Part shown: positions 24,477 to 33,746 of the stretch, piece after piece | How positions within the stretch are numbered: position 1 is the stretch's first letter | Layout of the letters: each line of letters starts with the position of its first letter | NCBI GenBank assembly: GCA_003019595.1 | Contig: NEXD01000004.1 | Location: 1-48,402 of the forward strand | Reading direction: 5' to 3' | From: Candidatus Marsarchaeota G1 archaeon BE_D | GTDB lineage: Archaea > Thermoproteota > Thermoprotei_A > Marsarchaeales > Marsarchaeaceae | Length of the DNA stretch: 48,402 nt | The notes under the pieces: model-generated | What the model was told of the DNA's origin: nothing | Databases searched by the model: none | The model's input: only the letters and a program-made list of their open reading frames with translations | Translations under genes and position numbers: made by a program

Positions 24477-26180
24477 ATGTCAGGTTCTCAGGCCCTTATT
24501 ACCGCTTTAGAACAACACAAAGTAAAGCATGTATTCGGTATCCCTGGCGGGGCGAATCTACCAATTTACGATTCACTTTTTGATTCAGATATGCATCACA
24601 TTCTTGCAAGACATGAGCAAATAGCCGCCCATATGGCCGACGGATACGCGCGTGCTTCAGGAAAAGCTGGTGTGTGCATTGCGACCTCTGGCCCTGGAGC
24701 AACAAACTTTGTTACGGGTCTCGCCACAGCGTACGCAGATTCTTCAGCAGTTATCGCGATAACAGGACAGGTTCCCAAAGCGATGATTGGAAGAGACGCT
24801 TTTCAAGAAACGGATATTTTGGGTGTTGTCGCTCCCATAACAAAATACGCTCTTCAACCTTTAAAAGCGGAAGACATTCCAAAAGCCGTCGCAAAGGCTT
24901 TTTATATTGCCACAACTGGAAGACCCGGTCCTGTTCTTTTAGACATACCAAAGGACGTTCAGCAAGAAATGGCCGACATTGAGTTCCCCGAGCGTGTTGA
25001 CGTAGAAGGATATTGTGCCGAACACCCAATCGATGAACTTGAAATAAAAAGAGCCACAGAAATATTGCTTAATGCGAAAAAACCCGTTTTACTTGGAGGA
25101 GGTGGAGTACGCATTTCTGGTGCGTTTCAAGCTTTTCGTGCTATTGCCGAACTTCTTATGGCCCCCGTTGTCACCACCCTACAAGGAAAAGGAGTTTTTC
25201 CTGAAGATCATCCACTTTCACTGGGAGCTATTGGGATGCACGGCAGGGCGGAAGCCAACCGGGTTGTTGCCGAGTGTGACGCACTGCTAGCAGTAGGCGT
25301 AAGATTTTCAGATAGAACCACAGGCGTGTTTTCTGAATTTTGTAAAGATGCGAAAATTATTCACATAGACACTGACCCCTCAGAATTCAATAAAAACAAA
25401 CTTGTTGATGTGCACATACTTGGAGACGCAAACAAAGCTCTTACACTCCTTTATCAATCTCTTGTTCAAAGAATATCACAAAACCCAGAAAATCCTTGGT
25501 TGAAAAGAGTGAATGAAATCAGGGAATCACTAAGAAACATTCCAGCTTATTCAGAAATCCCACAAGAGCTATCTGGGCCAAACATTGTAAAGAGAATGAG
25601 GGAAGTTCTGCCTCGTAATGCTATCCTCACCACAGGTGTTGGAAGACACCAGATGTGGTGTGAGATTCACTATAAAGTGTTAGAACCAAGAACATGGATA
25701 ACATCAACTGGTTTGGGCACGATGGGATTTGGCCTTCCTGCTGCAATTGGCGCAAAACTTGCACGTCCAGAAGTTCCAGTTGTGGACTTTGACGGTGATG
25801 GTAGCTTTGTAATGACAGAGAGCGCGCTTGCGACCGCGGTAGAAGAAGGAATTCCTGTAATTTCGGTGATACTTAATGACGGAAGCCTTGGAATGGTTGA
25901 ACAGTGGCAAAGACTCATGTACAACAGGCGATACATAGGAGTTAAGCTTAGACGAAATCCAGATTTTGTCAAACTTGCCGAAGCTTATGGCGCAGAAGGT
26001 ATAAGGGTGGACTCACTCGATGAGTTTGAAAAGGCTCTTAGAAGCGCACTAAAAAATGATTTTCCAACGGTTATAGAAGTACCAGTTTCTTCAGAGCACG
26101 ACGTGTTTCCATTCATGCCACCTGGTAAGACGCTTGGAGAAACGCTTTATGGGCCAAAAAAGGAGGCGTCAATTTTTTGA
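24477..26180 (+). CDS. ilvB: Acetolactate synthase, large catalytic subunit
   Basis: 567 residues from ATG 24477. GTG 24453, GTG 24459 and two TTG codons are in-frame alternatives nearer to GGAGG at 24444-24448; homologues begin close to the MSGSQALI of the ATG. The ThDP-activating glutamate is Glu47 in HILARHEQIAAHMADGYARA. The ThDP/Mg motif runs GDGSFVMTESALATA to ILNDGSLGM. The FAD region and GRPGPVLLDIPKDVQ are typical. It condenses two pyruvates, or pyruvate and 2-oxobutyrate, to start valine, leucine and isoleucine synthesis. The next gene starts within its stop codon (TTGA). Confidence 0.95.
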   Translation: MSGSQALITALEQHKVKHVFGIPGGANLPIYDSLFDSDMHHILARHEQIAAHMADGYARASGKAGVCIATSGPGATNFVTGLATAYADSSAVIAITGQVPKAMIGRDAFQETDILGVVAPITKYALQPLKAEDIPKAVAKAFYIATTGRPGPVLLDIPKDVQQEMADIEFPERVDVEGYCAEHPIDELEIKRATEILLNAKKPVLLGGGGVRISGAFQAFRAIAELLMAPVVTTLQGKGVFPEDHPLSLGAIGMHGRAEANRVVAECDALLAVGVRFSDRTTGVFSEFCKDAKIIHIDTDPSEFNKNKLVDVHILGDANKALTLLYQSLVQRISQNPENPWLKRVNEIRESLRNIPAYSEIPQELSGPNIVKRMREVLPRNAILTTGVGRHQMWCEIHYKVLEPRTWITSTGLGTMGFGLPAAIGAKLARPEVPVVDFDGDGSFVMTESALATAVEEGIPVISVILNDGSLGMVEQWQRLMYNRRYIGVKLRRNPDFVKLAEAYGAEGIRVDSLDEFEKALRSALKNDFPTVIEVPVSSEHDVFPFMPPGKTLGETLYGPKKEASIF

Positions 26181-26638
26181 AGTTGCTTGTTGCAAAAATT
26201 TCAGACGATCCCTATACTTTGCTCAAGGTCGTGCGTTACATTACACAACTTCCTGTCAATCTTCAATCTTTTAATTTACAAAAAATTGGAAAGATTCTAC
26301 ATTTAGAAGCTTTTATAGAAGGCGATGATTCCGTGTTGCAGCTTTTGCACAAAAGAGTCAAAAAAGTGATAGGTGTGCTCGAAGTCTGTGTGTTAGACGA
26401 AAAAGAGTTTGAAATAAAAAAAGTTGTTGTTTTGAACACCAAAAAAGAAGACTTGGTCAAAACTTACGAGTTTGAGCATTATAGGATTCTGACAAAAAAC
26501 TTGGACGGTTCAAAAATTCAGCTTTTGGATAACGATAAAAGAATTGCGCCCCTTCTTGCATCTCAAGATGTGAATTTGATTTCAATCTCTAGTTTTTTTG
26601 TTTCTAAAAATGGAGGAAATGAAAATGAGAAGAATTAG
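26177..26638 (+). CDS. ilvN: Acetolactate synthase small (regulatory) subunit, divergent
   Basis: 153 residues from TTG 26177, overlapping the ilvB stop by 4 nt. The N-terminal 75 residues are a diverged ACT domain (KLLVAKISDDPYTLLKVVRYITQLPVNLQSFNLQKIGK, then EAFIEGDDSVLQLLHKRVKKVIGVLEV). The C-terminal part is shorter and less conserved than in bacterial IlvH. Position directly after ilvB supports the regulatory-subunit call, with valine as the usual effector. It overlaps leuA by 14 nt. Confidence 0.82.
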   Translation: MKLLVAKISDDPYTLLKVVRYITQLPVNLQSFNLQKIGKILHLEAFIEGDDSVLQLLHKRVKKVIGVLEVCVLDEKEFEIKKVVVLNTKKEDLVKTYEFEHYRILTKNLDGSKIQLLDNDKRIAPLLASQDVNLISISSFFVSKNGGNENEKN

Positions 26639-28139
26639 AGTTTTTGACACAACTTTAAGAGACGGCGAGCAAACACCTGGCGTGTCGCTCACACCACAAG
26701 AGAAACTTACGATAGCAGAAGCTCTTGATAAGCTTGGGGTGGACGTGATAGAAGGTGGATTTCCGATAAGCTCCAAAAGTGAAGAAGAAGCGTTGCGTGC
26801 TATGTGTCAAGCGGGCTTTAGAGCGGAGGTATGCGGACTTGCTAGAGCCAACAAGGAAGACATTGAACGTGTGGTAAACTGTGGTGCACGCACAGTACAC
26901 GTTTTTCTTGCGTCGTCTGACATTCATCTAAAGCACAAGCTCAAGATGTCAAGAGACGAAATGTTAAAGCGTTGTGATGAGATGATCAGGTATGCCAAAA
27001 GCTTTGGTGTTAAAGTCGAATTTTCGGCCGAAGATTCTACAAGAACTGACATAGATTTCTTTAAGAAAGTTGTAAAAGTGGCTTATGAAGCAGGAGCGGA
27101 CAGATTTGACATTGCGGACACTGTTGGTGTGGCTACACCAGAAAAAATGGCGGATTATGTAAGGGCGGCGAAATCCGCCGCCCCTATTCTTGTGAGCGTT
27201 CACTGTCATAACGATTTTGGACTGGCAGTCGCCAATAGTCTTTCTGCAGTAGTGGCAGGAGCAGAACAAGCCCATGTAACAGTAAACGGAATCGGTGAAA
27301 GGGCTGGAAACGCCTCATTAGAAGAGTTTGTTATGGCGTGTAAAAGTCTTTATGGTTTTGACGTAAACATCAATACCAAATTGCTGTATGACGTGTCAGT
27401 GCTCGTTTCACGTCTTACAGGCGTTATCGTTCAACCAAACAAGGCAATCGTTGGCAGAAACTCATTCGGCCACGAGTCAGGAATACACACGCACGGTATT
27501 CTCTCAAACCCTCTTACATATGAGCCTTTTGACCCATCACTGGTAGGAAGAAGCCGCTGGTTCCAAGCAGGAAAACACTCTGGAAGACATGGCATTTTTG
27601 AGCAAGTAAAAAGCATGGGATTTGAGCCTACGCGCGAACAGTTGGATGAAATAGTAAAGAGGGTAAAGGCGCTCGGTGACCAAGGAATTACAGTCACAGA
27701 AAGCGACCTCTTTCAGATAGCCTCACAAGTAGTTGGCGAATCTGAGTTAAACAGCTTGCTTTTAGAGTTAAAAGACTTTGAAGTTTCGACAGGACTTGGC
27801 AGACCTGCTAGGGTGCAATTAAGATTGGTTTATAACGGGAAAGAGACATTGCTTTCAGGCATGGGCAAGAACTCAATACAAGCTTGTTTCGATGCGTTAA
27901 AGAGTTTTATAGGTGATAGAATTGAAGATATAAAAAGCTATACCATCAAAGCTTTGGTGACTGACGTGGGTGTTGACGTCACCGCTGAATTTGTGCACAA
28001 AAACGGTGAATTTTCATCTAGTCGTGGTGAAAGTGATGAATTGGTCAGCGCTAGCATACAAGCAATTGTTTCGGCGTTAAATCTTTCTATAATCAAAGCT
28101 TTAAGAAATCGTCCTCTCAAAACGAGGCAAAGCGGATGA
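26625..28139 (+). CDS. leuA: 2-isopropylmalate synthase family enzyme
   Basis: 504 residues from ATG 26625, with GGAGG at 26612-26616 as ribosome site. The TIM-barrel start is IRVFDTTLRDGEQTPGVSLT. Metal ligands are in VSVHCHNDFGLAVANSL and the loop NGIGERAGNASLEE is conserved. The C-terminal regulatory domain (from about residue 380) is present. It condenses acetyl-CoA with 2-oxoisovalerate. Archaeal citramalate synthase, which uses pyruvate, is very similar, so that role cannot be excluded from motifs alone. The end overlaps leuB by ATGA. Confidence 0.9.
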   Translation: MRRIRVFDTTLRDGEQTPGVSLTPQEKLTIAEALDKLGVDVIEGGFPISSKSEEEALRAMCQAGFRAEVCGLARANKEDIERVVNCGARTVHVFLASSDIHLKHKLKMSRDEMLKRCDEMIRYAKSFGVKVEFSAEDSTRTDIDFFKKVVKVAYEAGADRFDIADTVGVATPEKMADYVRAAKSAAPILVSVHCHNDFGLAVANSLSAVVAGAEQAHVTVNGIGERAGNASLEEFVMACKSLYGFDVNINTKLLYDVSVLVSRLTGVIVQPNKAIVGRNSFGHESGIHTHGILSNPLTYEPFDPSLVGRSRWFQAGKHSGRHGIFEQVKSMGFEPTREQLDEIVKRVKALGDQGITVTESDLFQIASQVVGESELNSLLLELKDFEVSTGLGRPARVQLRLVYNGKETLLSGMGKNSIQACFDALKSFIGDRIEDIKSYTIKALVTDVGVDVTAEFVHKNGEFSSSRGESDELVSASIQAIVSALNLSIIKALRNRPLKTRQSG

Positions 28140-29173
28140 ACAAATATTTAGTGGCCATAATGGAAGGAGATGGAATAGGACCGGAGATATCCAAAGTGGC
28201 TGTGGATGTACTTGAAACCTTGAATGAACTATTCGATTTAGGCATATCGCTCCAAAACGTGGAAGGTGGCGATGGTGCGCTAAAAAATTTCGGTAAAGCG
28301 CTTCCGCCTTATACCGTAGAAGTTTTGAAAAATTGCCACGCGTGTCTAAAGGCTCCAGTTGGCGAAAGCGCAGCGGATGTGATTGTCAAATTAAGACAAA
28401 TTTTTGATCTCTATGCGAACGTCAGACCATCTAGGGTTTTTCCTAGTGTGCGCGCGTTAAAGCCAAACATAGACTTAGTGATCGTACGAGAGAACACTGA
28501 GGATGTTTATAAAGGAGTTGAATTAGACTTGGGTGATGCTGTTGTCGCTTTGAGACCAATAACCAAAAAAGCTTGTGAAAGAATTGCGGAATACGCTTTT
28601 AACTTGGCTAAAACAAGAGCAAAGCGAAAAGTTACAGCAGTTCACAAGGCCAACGTGCTCAGAAAAAGCGATGGGCTGTTTCTTGAAACTTGTAGGCGCG
28701 TGGCCAAGCGTTATCAAGACATCAATTTCGATGACATGCTTGTTGACGCAGCAGCGATGAGCCTTATTCGTGACCCAGAAAGGTTTGACGTTATCGTCAC
28801 TACGAATCTTTACGGTGATATACTCTCTGATGAAGCGTCCCAAGTGGTAGGAGGATTAGGACTTGCGCCCTCTGCGAACATCGGTGAAAACTTTGCGATT
28901 TTTGAGCCTGTTCACGGCTCTGCGCCTGATATAGCTGGTAAGGGTATAGCGAACCCACTTGGAATGGTTTTAAGCGTTTCGATGATGCTAGACTGGTTCT
29001 TTACACGATTTTCTGATCAAAACTCTAAAAGCGCGTCAGAAGTTTTGGTGAGCGCGGTGTATTCCATTTTAAAAAAAGGCGTCAAAACTCCTGATTTAGG
29101 CGGAAATTACACGACGAATCAGGTGGGAGAAGAGTTGAAAAGAGAGCTAATCAGGCTTAGTAAACCCATGTGA
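28136..29173 (+). CDS. leuB: 3-isopropylmalate dehydrogenase
   Basis: 345 residues. It has MEGDGIGPEI, the substrate loop with LRQIFDLYANVRPSR, VIVRENTEDVYKGVE, the metal site TTNLYGDILSDEASQVVGGLGLAPSANIG, and EPVHGSAPDIAGKGIANPLG. The LRQIFDLYANVRP loop lacks the phosphate-binding serine context of isocitrate dehydrogenase, fitting isopropylmalate, or methylmalate if leuA is citramalate synthase. The ATGA overlap couples it to leuA. Its 3' end overlaps that of the convergent ilvE by 17 nt. Confidence 0.92.
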   Translation: MNKYLVAIMEGDGIGPEISKVAVDVLETLNELFDLGISLQNVEGGDGALKNFGKALPPYTVEVLKNCHACLKAPVGESAADVIVKLRQIFDLYANVRPSRVFPSVRALKPNIDLVIVRENTEDVYKGVELDLGDAVVALRPITKKACERIAEYAFNLAKTRAKRKVTAVHKANVLRKSDGLFLETCRRVAKRYQDINFDDMLVDAAAMSLIRDPERFDVIVTTNLYGDILSDEASQVVGGLGLAPSANIGENFAIFEPVHGSAPDIAGKGIANPLGMVLSVSMMLDWFFTRFSDQNSKSASEVLVSAVYSILKKGVKTPDLGGNYTTNQVGEELKRELIRLSKPM

Positions 29174-30098
29174 CCCAATCTTCATGACCTTTTACGCTCG
29201 ATTTGCCTGTCACAACAAGTTCGTACTTTTGCACGATTTTCTTTGTAATTGGACCAACTTCTCCATTACCCACTTTTTTTCTGTCAACTGACAAAACAGG
29301 AACAACACCTGCGGCGCTACCCGTAAGAAAGATTTCGTCAGCGTTGTAAAGCTCTGCTCTTGCGACCTCACGTTCAATTACGTTCAGTCTTTCTTCCGTT
29401 GCAATTTTGACCACTGTGTCCCTAGTTATTCCTTGTAATATGGACGAACTTATCGGAGGTGTTATAAGCGAATTGTTCTTAACCAAAAACACGTTTTCGC
29501 CAGTGCCCTCAGACACTTTTCCTTCAGCGTTTAACATTATCGCTTCATCATAGCCATTTCGTAGCGCTTCACGTTTTGCGAGAACAGAATTCACGTAATT
29601 GCCACATATTTTTGCGAGTGGTGGAGTGACAGGGTCGTAGAGTCTTGTCCAGCTTGAAACGCAAACATCAAGACCACTCTTTGAAAAATAGTGTCTAAAA
29701 GGAAAGGCGATTATCGCAGCTTCTATAGGATAATCTTTAAAACCCAAGTCTATTCCAGAATATCCCACGAACACAATTGGTCTAATGTAACAGTCTTCTT
29801 TTAAATCGTTCGCTTTAAGTAGATCAATACAAGCTTTTTCAAGTTCGTTCACATTGTAATCCAACTCTAAATCCAAAACTTTTGCAGACTCGTAAAGACG
29901 AATGATGTGATCATGTAATCTAAAAACAGCTAGGTTGTTATCAGCGGCAAACGCTCTGATTCCCTCAAACACGCCAGTCCCGTAGTGTAACGCGTGTGTC
30001 ATCACGTGGATCTTCGCTTGATCCCATTCCACAATTTTTCCATTCATCCAGATGTATTTACTCTTTTGAATTTGCGGTGTGATAGAGGCCTTTTGCAT
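29157..30098 (-). CDS. ilvE: Branched-chain amino acid aminotransferase
   Basis: 313 residues, fold-type IV PLP enzyme. The N-terminal motif is IWMNGKIVEWDQAKIHVMTHALHYGTGVFEGIRAF; the PLP lysine is Lys163 in PLAKICGNYVNSVLAKREAL; EGTGENVFLV and FLTGSAAGVVPV complete the family marks. It makes the final transamination to Val, Leu and Ile. GGAGG at 30106-30110 lies 7 nt before ATG 30098. It follows ilvC by 117 nt; CTAAAATAT in that gap could be its own TATA element, so it may be transcribed both with ilvC and separately. Confidence 0.95.
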   Translation of the reverse strand: MQKASITPQIQKSKYIWMNGKIVEWDQAKIHVMTHALHYGTGVFEGIRAFAADNNLAVFRLHDHIIRLYESAKVLDLELDYNVNELEKACIDLLKANDLKEDCYIRPIVFVGYSGIDLGFKDYPIEAAIIAFPFRHYFSKSGLDVCVSSWTRLYDPVTPPLAKICGNYVNSVLAKREALRNGYDEAIMLNAEGKVSEGTGENVFLVKNNSLITPPISSSILQGITRDTVVKIATEERLNVIEREVARAELYNADEIFLTGSAAGVVPVLSVDRKKVGNGEVGPITKKIVQKYELVVTGKSSVKGHEDWVTWVY

Positions 30099-30215
30099 CT
30101 TTTTCCCTCCTAGCTGGATACCGCTAACCGATTTTTCGGATATTTTAGTGTTTCGTTAAAAAATGTTTTAGCTTTATTCGCTTTTGAAAAGAGCTTTGTT
30201 TAACACAAACTTTTG

Positions 30216-31202
30216 TCACTTCCACATAAGCTCTCTTAATTCTTTTCCCACTTTTTCAATAGGGTGCTCTTCTAATTCGGCTAACATCTTTTCGAGTCCT
30301 TTTACACCTTCTTTTGAATAGAAAGATTGCCACTCCTTTGCAAACTCTCCGCTTTGAATGTCTGCCAAAACCCTTTTCATTGATTCTTTGACGTGCTCGT
30401 CTATTACCATGCCACCTCGTGTTAGTCCGCCATATCTTGCAGTTTCACTAACTCCTTGGTACATACCAGAAATTCCCTTTCTTTGGATAAGATCAACTAT
30501 CAGCTTTAGCTCGTGTAGGCACTCAAAGTAAGCAACCTCTGGCTGATAACCCGCCTCAATTAGCGTTTCAAACGCACTTCTAATTAGTCTGTCAACACCA
30601 CCACAAAGATCAACTTGTTCGCCAAACCAATCAGTCTCAACCTCCTCTTTGAAGGTTGTTTGTATTACACCAGCTCTTGTACAGCCTACCGCTTTTGCCA
30701 TTCCAAGCACCCTTTCCCATGCGCGACCCGTAAAATTTTGTTGAACCGCAACTAATGCAGGAACACCAAAGTTTTCAAGATAAAGCTCCCTCATTCTTTG
30801 GCCAGGCGCTTTTGGCGCTAGCATAATCACGTCAACCCATTCAGGCGGTTTTATCCAACCCCAATGTATTGCCGCACCATGAGAAAAACTAAGCGCTTGA
30901 CCTTTTTTCAAATATGGCTCGATTTGGTTTTTGTACACATTAGCTTGCTCCATATCAGGAATAAGTATGTGAATCACATCAGCGCGCTTTACCGCTTCAG
31001 GAATTTCAAAAACTGTGTGTCCGTCTTTTTGGGCAATTTCCCAGCTTTTTCCATCTTTTCGAAGACCCAGTATAACTTTAAGCCCAGAGTCCTTCATGTT
31101 GCACGCTTGGGCTCTGCCTTGAATTCCATAGCCTATCACCGCAAAAGTTTCGTTTTTAACACTTTCAAGGCTAACATCGCTATCTCGCCATATTTTTGCC
31201 AT
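30216..31202 (-). CDS. ilvC: Ketol-acid reductoisomerase, class I
   Basis: 328 residues from ATG 31202, preceded by GAGGAG; ATG 31229 is in frame but lies too close to the TATAAA at about 31238-31246. The nucleotide-binding motif is VIGYGIQGRAQACNMKDSG with cofactor loop LRKDGKSWEIA. Catalytic segments are LAPKAPGQRMRELY, EEVETDWFGEQVDLCGG, AYFECLHELKLIVDLI and SETARYGG. It rearranges and reduces acetolactate and acetohydroxybutyrate. ilvC and ilvD are transcribed divergently from a shared gap of about 110 nt. Confidence 0.95.
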   Translation of the reverse strand: MAKIWRDSDVSLESVKNETFAVIGYGIQGRAQACNMKDSGLKVILGLRKDGKSWEIAQKDGHTVFEIPEAVKRADVIHILIPDMEQANVYKNQIEPYLKKGQALSFSHGAAIHWGWIKPPEWVDVIMLAPKAPGQRMRELYLENFGVPALVAVQQNFTGRAWERVLGMAKAVGCTRAGVIQTTFKEEVETDWFGEQVDLCGGVDRLIRSAFETLIEAGYQPEVAYFECLHELKLIVDLIQRKGISGMYQGVSETARYGGLTRGGMVIDEHVKESMKRVLADIQSGEFAKEWQSFYSKEGVKGLEKMLAELEEHPIEKVGKELRELMWK

Positions 31203-31311
31203 TTGTAACTCCTCTTGGATATCATTCATTGTTTTTATAAATTTATTGATAACTTTATGCGTTTAGGTCATTTTTCAAAAACATAAATATAACGGCATGA
31301 TTTGTGAATTT
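31203..31311. promoter_or_regulatory. Divergent promoter region of ilvC and ilvD
   Basis: The gap holds TATA-like TTTATAAA reading towards ilvC (about 31238-31246) and ATAAATAT (31283-31290) reading towards ilvD, the latter about 26 nt before ATG 31312. No leader peptide or hairpin like that of ilvB is seen. Confidence 0.55.
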
Positions 31312-32973
31312 ATGAGATCCAAAGAATTTTACAGCGGCGTTGAACGCGCCCCTAACAGAGCGTTTCTAAAAGCCGTAGGACTGACAGATGAAGATCTAGA
31401 AAAACCACTACTTGGTGTTGCTGTTGCATGGAACGAAGCTGGTCCTTGTAACATTCACACCCTTAGCCTTGCTCAAGAAACAAAAAGGGGAATAGCCGAG
31501 GCGGGAGGTACACCACGACTTTTTGTAACGCCAGTGGTGATAGATGGCATTGCGATGGGCACAGAAGGCATGCGCTATTCTCTAATTAGCAGGGAGCTTA
31601 CTGCTAATACCATTGAGCTCACCGTGAACGCTCACGGTTACGATGGTTTTGCGGCGCTTTCAGGTTGTGATAAGACCACACCCGGTATGCTTATGGCAAT
31701 GGCACGGCTCAACATTCCGTCGATAATAATGTATTCGGGTACAACGCTTCCTGGTAACTTTAAGGGGAAACGTGTGGCAATAGGGGACGTATATGAGGCA
31801 GTTGGAGCTTACACCGCCGGTAGCCTTTCATTGGATGATCTTGTTTACCTCGAAAACCACGCAATTCCTACCGCTGGTGCTTGCGGAGGTCTTTATACGG
31901 CAAACACGATGGCTCTTATCACTGAAGCACTTGGTGTAGCTCTACCAGGTAGCGCGTCACCGCCAGCAGTGGACGCGGAAAGGCGTAAGTTCGCTTATCT
32001 TACTGGTAAAACGCTTTTGAAATTGATTGAAAACGGAATAAAACCGCGTGACGTTCTAACTTTTGAGGCTTTTGAAAACGCGATAACAGCGCTTATGGCT
32101 TCTGGGGGTTCTACTAATGCCGTTCTTCATTTACTTGCAGTAGCGCACGAAGCGGGCGTAAAACTCACGCTTGACGATTTTGAAAGAATAGGAAAAAAAG
32201 TTCCAGAAATAGTAGACATGAAACCAGCGGGTCGCTTCACCATGGCTGATCTTTACGAAGTAGGAGGAGTTCCACTGATTTTGAAAAAGTTGCTTAATGC
32301 GCATTTGCTTCACGGTAACGCGCTCACAGTTACTGGAAAAAGCCTACAGGAAAACCTGCGTGAGTATCAAATCCCGCAATTAACACAAGAGATCGTAAGA
32401 GATGTGAACGATCCGATTTACCCTTTAGGAGGAATAAAGATCTTAAAGGGAAGCTTGGCACCAGAAGGAGCGGTTGTAAAGGTTTCTGCCACAAAAAGAA
32501 AAACACACACAGGAAAAGCAAAAGTTTTCGATTCGGAAAAACAAGCCTTTCAGGCGGTTCTTAGCAAAGAAGTAAAGCCTGAAGAAATTGTAGTGATTAG
32601 ATACGAAGGCCCAAAGGGCGCCCCAGGAATGCCAGAGATGCTATCTGTGACTGCTGCGATCGTTGGCGAAGGATTAGCAGAAAGCGTGTCTTTGGTGACC
32701 GATGGTAGGTTTTCAGGTGCCACAAGGGGACTCATGGTTGGTCATGTATCACCAGAAGCGTTTGTAGGCGGTCCCATTGCACTCGTAGAAGACGGTGATA
32801 AAATAAGAATTGACACACAACTTGGTTTTCTTGATTTACTTGTTGATACCAACGAGCTTGAAAGAAGACGGAAAATCTGGGAACCCCCTAAGCGAAACTT
32901 TACAACTGGTTTGCTAGCACAGTACGCCTCGATGGTTTCATCCGCTTCTGAAGGTGCAGTGCTCAAGCCTTAA
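31312..32973 (+). CDS. ilvD: Dihydroxy-acid dehydratase
   Basis: 553 residues from ATG 31312, chosen because the TATA element predicts transcription starting there; ATG 31297 is in frame but would lie upstream of that start. Iron-sulfur ligands are in [17 protein letters not shown] and PTAGACGG. The C-terminal domain has [23 protein letters not shown]. It dehydrates dihydroxyisovalerate and dihydroxymethylvalerate in valine and isoleucine synthesis. Confidence 0.95.
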   Translation: MRSKEFYSGVERAPNRAFLKAVGLTDEDLEKPLLGVAVAWNEAGPCNIHTLSLAQETKRGIAEAGGTPRLFVTPVVIDGIAMGTEGMRYSLISRELTANTIELTVNAHGYDGFAALSGCDKTTPGMLMAMARLNIPSIIMYSGTTLPGNFKGKRVAIGDVYEAVGAYTAGSLSLDDLVYLENHAIPTAGACGGLYTANTMALITEALGVALPGSASPPAVDAERRKFAYLTGKTLLKLIENGIKPRDVLTFEAFENAITALMASGGSTNAVLHLLAVAHEAGVKLTLDDFERIGKKVPEIVDMKPAGRFTMADLYEVGGVPLILKKLLNAHLLHGNALTVTGKSLQENLREYQIPQLTQEIVRDVNDPIYPLGGIKILKGSLAPEGAVVKVSATKRKTHTGKAKVFDSEKQAFQAVLSKEVKPEEIVVIRYEGPKGAPGMPEMLSVTAAIVGEGLAESVSLVTDGRFSGATRGLMVGHVSPEAFVGGPIALVEDGDKIRIDTQLGFLDLLVDTNELERRRKIWEPPKRNFTTGLLAQYASMVSSASEGAVLKP

Positions 32974-33004
32974 CTCTTTTAAACGTGGTTTACAATCTAA
33001 TTTT

Positions 33005-33307
33005 ATGCAAAAAAAGATCGTGCTTGTGACAGCGCCTTGGGATAGCGTAAGAAAGTATGTTGAGCCAATTTGCAAAGTGGTAGCTGAGCAACTAGGAGTT
33101 GAGCTTGAAATAAGAGAAGAAGACTACTCTTTTCTTGTTGACTATGGCGAAAAGGACGACTTTGGTGGAGTTGAAATTCCGCAGGTTTTTGTAGTTTCAA
33201 ATGGAAAAGTGACACACGTGTTCACAAGAATTCCTCTTAATGAAAAGGGGCAACCTGACATCACTGGTGCCACAGAAATGCTTAAAAAAGCTGTGGCACA
33301 AGCTTAA
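33005..33307 (+). CDS. Thioredoxin-fold protein lacking the CXXC pair
   Basis: 100 residues from ATG 33005; TTTTAAAC near 32977-32983 fits a leaderless start. The order of elements is that of thioredoxin: KIVLVTAPWDSVRKYVEPICKVVAEQLGVELEI, then EIPQVFVVSNGKVTHVF with the cis-proline Pro59. The positions of the redox cysteines read DSVR, so the usual dithiol chemistry is absent. A binding or structural role is likely (inference). The next gene begins within a few nucleotides. Confidence 0.65.
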   Translation: MQKKIVLVTAPWDSVRKYVEPICKVVAEQLGVELEIREEDYSFLVDYGEKDDFGGVEIPQVFVVSNGKVTHVFTRIPLNEKGQPDITGATEMLKKAVAQA

Positions 33308-33317
33308 ACGATTAGCT

Positions 33318-33743
33318 TTGGCCGAAAACTTGGTGATATACTGCTCCGATGGGAAAATAACGAAAGAGCAAATCGTGAGCGGTGATTTGGATAAAGTGGT
33401 AAAGGAGCACGTTGTGAAAGCGCTTGAGCTTTGGCAGCCAAATGAATCAGACCTTATGGTTTTTATGACAAAGAATGAGGCAGAGCTTTCAGCACCTCTT
33501 AGCAAAGAGTTGCTAGAAAGGGTTCGGGCATACGCACCAGTAAGGAAGGGAGACAAAGTGATGTTTGACCTTCCTGTTTACGTGATATCCTATAAAATAG
33601 AGCAACGTTCACAAAATGAATACAAAGACAGAGCGATCATAATGATTTCGCCTTATATAAACGAAGAACTGAAAAGGCAAGTTGAGGAATGGTCAAAAGA
33701 GTTCACGACTTCAAGTCTTGCGGCCGAGCGGATGTCCGAATGA
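33318..33743 (+). CDS. Unknown protein following the thioredoxin-fold gene
   Basis: About 141 residues if it starts at TTG 33318; TTG 33330 and GTG 33333 are alternatives. The frame is open further upstream but would overlap the previous gene. It is a mixed alpha/beta hydrophilic protein (LVIYCSDGKITKEQIVSGDLDKVVKEHVVKALELW, then KVMFDLPVYVISYKIEQ and DRAIIMISPYINEELKRQVEEW). No known motif is found. The stop lies 3 nt from that of the convergent polymerase gene. Its close spacing suggests joint expression with the thioredoxin-fold protein. Confidence 0.65.
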   Translation: MAENLVIYCSDGKITKEQIVSGDLDKVVKEHVVKALELWQPNESDLMVFMTKNEAELSAPLSKELLERVRAYAPVRKGDKVMFDLPVYVISYKIEQRSQNEYKDRAIIMISPYINEELKRQVEEWSKEFTTSSLAAERMSE

Positions 33744-33746
33744 TTC

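Noticed and set aside
30099-30215. Possible second attenuator before ilvE
   Set aside because: The 117-nt gap has a TATA-like box, GGAGG and the short repeat CCGAAAAATCGG, but no leader ORF rich in Ile/Leu/Val.
31203-31311. Leader peptide before ilvC or ilvD
   Set aside because: The gap holds only promoter elements and short leaders; no ORF or alternative hairpins.
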